A DNA stretch of 64,000 bases from Paenibacillus sp. HB172176 (lineage in GTDB: Bacteria > Bacillota > Bacilli > Paenibacillales > Paenibacillaceae), in contig NZ_JAATHD010000002.1 in the NCBI RefSeq assembly GCF_011947265.1, positions 186,001 through 250,000 of the forward strand, read 5' to 3'. Both the position numbers and the translations under genes were made by a program. Position 1 is the stretch's first letter, and each line of letters opens with the position of its first letter. The notes below the pieces were generated by a model. That model did no database searches. It saw nothing but the letters and a program-made list of their open reading frames with translations, and was not told the DNA's origin. This document shows positions 60,503 through 64,000 of the stretch, in pieces.

Positions 60503-61200
60503 GCAATATGGGCAGATCAGCCAAGAAATCGATTGTATTCTGCGATTTTGACGGCACGATTACGATCAATGACAACATCATTGCGATCATTAAGCATTTT
60601 AATCCCCCAGGGTGGGAAGAGATCGCGCAGCAAACGCTGGACATGCGCATCTCCATTCAAGAAGGCGTCAGCCGCTTGTTCCGTCTCCTGCCCGCCTCGC
60701 TGCGGCAGGAGGTTATTGCGTACAGCATTTCGAATGTGAGAATTCGCGAAGGCTTCGGCGATTTTGTAAAGTACTGCAAGGATCGCGATATCGCTTTTTA
60801 TGTGACAAGCGGCGGCATCGATTTCTTCGTCCACCCCGTTCTTGAACCGTTCGGTATTCCGAAGGAGCATATCTATTGCAACAGCGCCGATTTCTCGGGA
60901 GAGCGAATCGAAATCGTATGGCCGCATCCTTGCGATGATGCTTGCTCCAACCATTGCGGCATGTGCAAAACGACGATTATGCGCCGATTCCCGGCATCAC
61001 TGTACCATCGTATCCTTATTGGCGACAGCGTTACCGATTTCGAAGGCGCGAAGCTGGCCGATGCCGTCTTCTCCAGAGCTTATTTGACCGAGAGATGTAG
61101 AGAGCTGGGACTTCCGCATACCGAATATGAAAATTTCCATGATATTATTGCTGCCATGAAGCAGGAAGGAGCCGCATCCTCATGCGATTCGAACAACTGA
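60499..61200 (+). CDS. mtnX: 2-hydroxy-3-keto-5-methylthiopentenyl-1-phosphate phosphatase
   Basis: 233 aa HAD-family phosphatase. Nucleophile motif FCDFDGTIT with Asp16 and Asp18, Ser/Thr motif VTSGG, and ILIGDSVTDFEGA with the Mg aspartates. Acts right after MtnW. Start is the ATG overlapping the mtnW stop (ATGA 60499-60502); an upstream in-frame ATG lies inside mtnW. Confidence 0.92.
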   Translation: MSNMGRSAKKSIVFCDFDGTITINDNIIAIIKHFNPPGWEEIAQQTLDMRISIQEGVSRLFRLLPASLRQEVIAYSISNVRIREGFGDFVKYCKDRDIAFYVTSGGIDFFVHPVLEPFGIPKEHIYCNSADFSGERIEIVWPHPCDDACSNHCGMCKTTIMRRFPASLYHRILIGDSVTDFEGAKLADAVFSRAYLTERCRELGLPHTEYENFHDIIAAMKQEGAASSCDSNN

Positions 61201-61826
61201 CTACCGAACAGAAGCAGAAAGCCTTCTACGAGCTCCGCGAAGTGAAGGAGCTGTTCGCCTCGCGCGGATGGTTCCCCGGCACCAGCGGAAATCTCTCTGT
61301 AAGAGCAGGCGATTTCTCGCCCGAGCAATTCCATTTTGCGATAACGGCGAGCGGCAAGGACAAAACCGTTCATACGCCGGAAGATTATTTATTCGTCGAC
61401 CAGGACGGCAAGCCCAGCGAAGCTACCTCGCTCAAGCCATCGGCGGAAACCTTGATACATTGCGAAATTTACCGTCTGACCGGCGCAGGCGCCATCTTTC
61501 ATATTCATACCGTGTTCAATAGCGTGATTTCTGAATACTTCTGGGATCGCAAATCGGTGCCGGTCGACGGTGTCGAGCTGATCAAGGGCCTAAATATTTG
61601 GGAGGAGGAAGCGCAAATCGACATTCCGATCGTTTCGAATTTCGCCTCCATTCCTGCCATCGTGCCCGAGATTACGGATCGGCTTCAAGCCGGCATTCCC
61701 GGCATCCTGCTAAGGAAGCATGGCATCTATGCCTGGGGAGCCAATGCCTTCGAAGCGAAGCGCCATATCGAAGCGTTCGAATTCCTGTTCGAATACGTGT
61801 ACCGCCTGGAGCTGCTCAAGCGATAA
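61182..61826 (+). CDS. mtnB: Methylthioribulose-1-phosphate dehydratase
   Basis: 214 aa class II aldolase-fold zinc enzyme. GTSGNLSVR (33-41), zinc ligands His107 and His109 in IFHIHTVFN and a third His in RKHGIYAWG near 185. Dehydrates MTRu-1-P to the diketo compound used by MtnW. Overlaps mtnX by 19 bases. mtnK, mtnA and mtnD are not in the window. Confidence 0.92.
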   Translation: MRFEQLTTEQKQKAFYELREVKELFASRGWFPGTSGNLSVRAGDFSPEQFHFAITASGKDKTVHTPEDYLFVDQDGKPSEATSLKPSAETLIHCEIYRLTGAGAIFHIHTVFNSVISEYFWDRKSVPVDGVELIKGLNIWEEEAQIDIPIVSNFASIPAIVPEITDRLQAGIPGILLRKHGIYAWGANAFEAKRHIEAFEFLFEYVYRLELLKR

Positions 61827-61851
61827 TACCGTAAAATAATAAACCGACGTC

Positions 61852-61887
61852 AAAAACCGCCTCTCTGAAGCAGGAGAGGCGGTTTTT
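61852..61887. terminator. Bidirectional terminator after mtnB
   Basis: 14-bp stem (61852-61865 with 61874-61887), A run before and five T after; between convergent mtnB and dnaD. Confidence 0.88.
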
Positions 61888-61899
61888 ACCTGATGGGTT

Positions 61900-62616
61900 T
61901 CATCGCCGTCCGCTATGGAATTTTTGCGAATGCGCTCTCGCCTCTTCCGCGTTCGTAATTCGGTTGCGGCTCCACTCAATCAGAATCCGATCGATATAGC
62001 GCAGACTGAGCTTGCCCGCAAACACGGATTCCTTCAACGCGAACAGAATGATTTCTTCCGTATATCGATCCTGATCCAGCCAGCTCGAGATGGTCTCGCA
62101 CTCCATCGGCGAGAGCAGTCGTCCGAATTCCTGTTCGAATGTCGAGAACAAATTGCTCTTCGGCTTTGCCTCCTCATCATCGCTGACGTTGATGTGATTT
62201 ATCTCGTTCACGCTGTCCGTTTTGCGTTGCGTTTTTTTGGCGCTTCGCTGCATAACCGAGAACAGCTCGGCCGATTTCCGGAGCCAGCCGCTCCAATTAT
62301 ATCGTTCGGCTTGCCTGCCGGAGATCTCGTCCACATAATCGTCAATCGAGAGAAAACCGTCCTTCATCAATCTGCCGAGCGCTTCCTCGATCTCTTGCTT
62401 GCTTCGCCCCATACGCATGGACAGTTGCTGCGGAGTCGGGAATTCATTCTGTTCGGATTCCGCATACGCCTTAATATGGAGCAACAACAGGAACGACGTC
62501 TCGCTCAGCCCGAGAGGACTGTAGCTCGTCAGCAAGAGGCTATTCACGTAGATGCCTCCATTATTCATTGCCGCACCCATGCCATGAGCGTAGGCTTTCC
62601 AAATTTCATCGTTCAA
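61900..62616 (-). CDS. dnaD: DnaD-type replication initiation protein
   Basis: 238 aa. N-terminal winged-helix domain (about 20-100; TPQQLSMRMGRSKQEIEEALGRLMKDGFLS) and C-terminal DnaB_2/DnaD domain (about 150-225; FSTFEQEFGRLLSPMECETISSWLDQD ... SLRYIDRILIEWSRN). Primosome remodelling at replication start. TTG start at 62616 with GGGGAGGGAG upstream. 17 bases after ackA, so probably in the same transcript. Confidence 0.88.
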   Translation of the reverse strand: MNDEIWKAYAHGMGAAMNNGGIYVNSLLLTSYSPLGLSETSFLLLLHIKAYAESEQNEFPTPQQLSMRMGRSKQEIEEALGRLMKDGFLSIDDYVDEISGRQAERYNWSGWLRKSAELFSVMQRSAKKTQRKTDSVNEINHINVSDDEEAKPKSNLFSTFEQEFGRLLSPMECETISSWLDQDRYTEEIILFALKESVFAGKLSLRYIDRILIEWSRNRITNAEEARAHSQKFHSGRR

Positions 62617-62633
62617 GAGAAGCTCCCTCCCCG

Positions 62634-63842
62634 CTACAATTTCTGTCCATGCGTCAGCTTGTAAGTGTCTCTGGCAATGAGCAGCTCTTCATTCGTTGGC
62701 ACAACGAGCGCTTTCACTCGCGAAGCGTCCGTCGTAATTTCTCTGGCCTCTTTGCTTCGCAGAGCATTTCTCTCTTCATCCAGCTCCAGTCCAAGAAACG
62801 TAATTCCGTCGACTACAGCCTTGCGCAGAGCGGAGGAATTCTCACCTACGCCGGCAGTGAACACAATCGCGTCGACTCCGTTCATTGCCGCAGCATAAGC
62901 GCCTATATATTTTTTGAGCCGATACACATACATGTCGAAGGCAAGCGCGGCGTGCTTGTCGCCTTCCTCCATCGCCTCCGTCACTTCCCTCATATCGGAG
63001 CTAAGCCCGGAAACGGCGAGCATTCCGCTATGCTTGTTAAGCATCGAATTCACTTCGTTAATGGTAAGATCCTCTTTGTTCATGACATACGGCACAATTG
63101 CCGGGTCGATGTCTCCGCTTCTCGTTCCCATCATCAGCCCTTCCAGAGGCGTCATGCCCATGCTGGTGTCGATTGACTCCCCTCCTCTAATAGCCGCGCA
63201 GCTTGCGCCGTTGCCGATATGACAGGTAATCATCTTCAGCGAATCGATTGGTTGGCTCAGATAGCGGGCGGCCATCTCGCTTACATAAGCATGCGAGGTG
63301 CCGTGGAAGCCATATCTTCTCACCTTATGTCTGCGGTACAGCACCTTAGGAATGGGGTACAGATAAGATGTCTCCGGCATGGTTTGGTGGAAGGCCGTAT
63401 CGAACACAACGGCCTGCGGAGTACCGGGCATATTCGCCTCCACTGCAGCAATCCCCATCATATGCGCAGGATTGTGCAGCGGCGCCAGGTCGAACAATCG
63501 GCGAATTTCAAGCTTCACCTCAGAAGTTACCAGGACCGAGCTTTTGAACACCTCGCCTCCGTGCACAATCCGATGGCCTACGGCCTGAATGTCTTCGATT
63601 GAAGCGATAACGCCATGCTGCTTATGAATGAGCATGTCCAGCACTCTCTTGATCGCTGTTGTATGCTCCAATATTTCGCTCACATCGCGCACCTCGGCTT
63701 TACCCGCCGGTTCATGGGTCACGATCGAGGAATCCATGCCGATTCGTTCCACTCTGCCGCTGGCAAGCACCGACTCATCCGCCATATCGTACAGTTGATA
63801 TTTTAGCGATGAGCTTCCCGCATTAATGACTAAAATCCTCAT
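62634..63842 (-). CDS. ackA: Acetate kinase
   Basis: 402 aa. VINAGSSSLKYQL (N-terminal signature), VFDTAFHQTMPE with catalytic residues, and GNGASCAAI and GVGENSSALR nucleotide-binding motifs. Makes ATP and acetate from acetyl phosphate. Its ATG overlaps the stop of the upstream dehydrogenase gene (ATGA 63842-63839). No pta gene in view. Confidence 0.95.
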   Translation of the reverse strand: MRILVINAGSSSLKYQLYDMADESVLASGRVERIGMDSSIVTHEPAGKAEVRDVSEILEHTTAIKRVLDMLIHKQHGVIASIEDIQAVGHRIVHGGEVFKSSVLVTSEVKLEIRRLFDLAPLHNPAHMMGIAAVEANMPGTPQAVVFDTAFHQTMPETSYLYPIPKVLYRRHKVRRYGFHGTSHAYVSEMAARYLSQPIDSLKMITCHIGNGASCAAIRGGESIDTSMGMTPLEGLMMGTRSGDIDPAIVPYVMNKEDLTINEVNSMLNKHSGMLAVSGLSSDMREVTEAMEEGDKHAALAFDMYVYRLKKYIGAYAAAMNGVDAIVFTAGVGENSSALRKAVVDGITFLGLELDEERNALRSKEAREITTDASRVKALVVPTNEELLIARDTYKLTHGQKL

Positions 63843-64000
63843 TGGATTCGATCACCGTCCTCATCGTAGCGGAAGAAGCCCTCGCCTGTTTTTACCCCGA
63901 GATGACCGGCTCGCACCAGTTTTTTCAAAACGATTGACGGCCGGTATTTCAATTCGCCGTATTCGCGGAACATTCGCTCCAGCGCGGTCACGACAGCGTC
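63839..64000 (-). CDS. 3-hydroxyacyl-CoA (3-hydroxybutyryl-CoA) dehydrogenase, C-terminal end only
   Basis: 54 codons to the window edge, in frame with a TGA at 63841-63839. YRPSIVLKKLVRAGHLGVKTGEGFFRYDE is the closing motif of the HCDH C-terminal domain. Coupled to ackA by an ATGA overlap, suggesting a role in short-chain acyl-CoA use ending in acetate. The N-terminal part lies outside the window. Confidence 0.8.
   Translation of the reverse strand, partial: DAVVTALERMFREYGELKYRPSIVLKKLVRAGHLGVKTGEGFFRYDEDGDRIQ

Overview
The window is chromosomal DNA from an aerobic, endospore-forming Gram-positive bacterium, most likely Paenibacillaceae (Paenibacillus or Cohnella type). This rests on a gerA-family germination operon, a tandem dynamin DynA, a PucR regulator, a proline T-box, AraR-type operators, an SLH-domain surface protein, strong GGAGG ribosome sites and moderately GC-rich codon use. 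I see no rRNA, tRNA, insertion sequence, prophage or CRISPR array.

Left part (1-18.5 kb). After the 5'-truncated view of a dNTP triphosphohydrolase comes a 14-gene minus-strand purine operon (15579 to 1234) read from a promoter facing pucR. It encodes a guanosine-type BMP/ABC importer (split into two places), a guanine/aminopurine deaminase-like amidohydrolase, a three-subunit xanthine dehydrogenase with its XdhC and MocA maturation factors, 5-hydroxyisourate hydrolase and OHCU decarboxylase. That is a near-complete route from imported purine nucleoside to allantoin, but no known urate oxidase is present. The last gene is a Rieske non-heme iron oxygenase of unassigned substrate, the obvious candidate for the missing step. 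The first gene is a shortened class V aminotransferase (PucG-like) whose PLP lysine position reads Arg. pucR and adenosine deaminase flank the operon.

Middle part (18.6-45 kb). Serine hydrolase; an Asn-rich secreted protein with WCDDFFD repeats; a solitary araA behind two AraR boxes 44 bp apart; an rRNA methyltransferase / pseudouridine synthase / CapA run; a MarR regulator; a gerA-type A-C-B germination operon; parE-parC; a YqkE-like protein; purT behind a hairpin that contains its own Shine-Dalgarno; a heterodimeric ABC exporter with one degenerate ATP site; dynA, a small unknown protein and nth.

Right part (45-64 kb). A surface/cell-wall trio (stalked amidase, GerMN lipoprotein, SLH protein); leuCD with a divergent LysR regulator; mtnU and mtnE; then a proline T-box leader heading proB-proA-proC, which run by a 4-base overlap straight into mtnW-mtnX-mtnB. 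Proline biosynthesis and methionine salvage therefore appear to share one tRNA-sensing leader. The window ends with dnaD, ackA and the tail of a 3-hydroxyacyl-CoA dehydrogenase, all on the minus strand.
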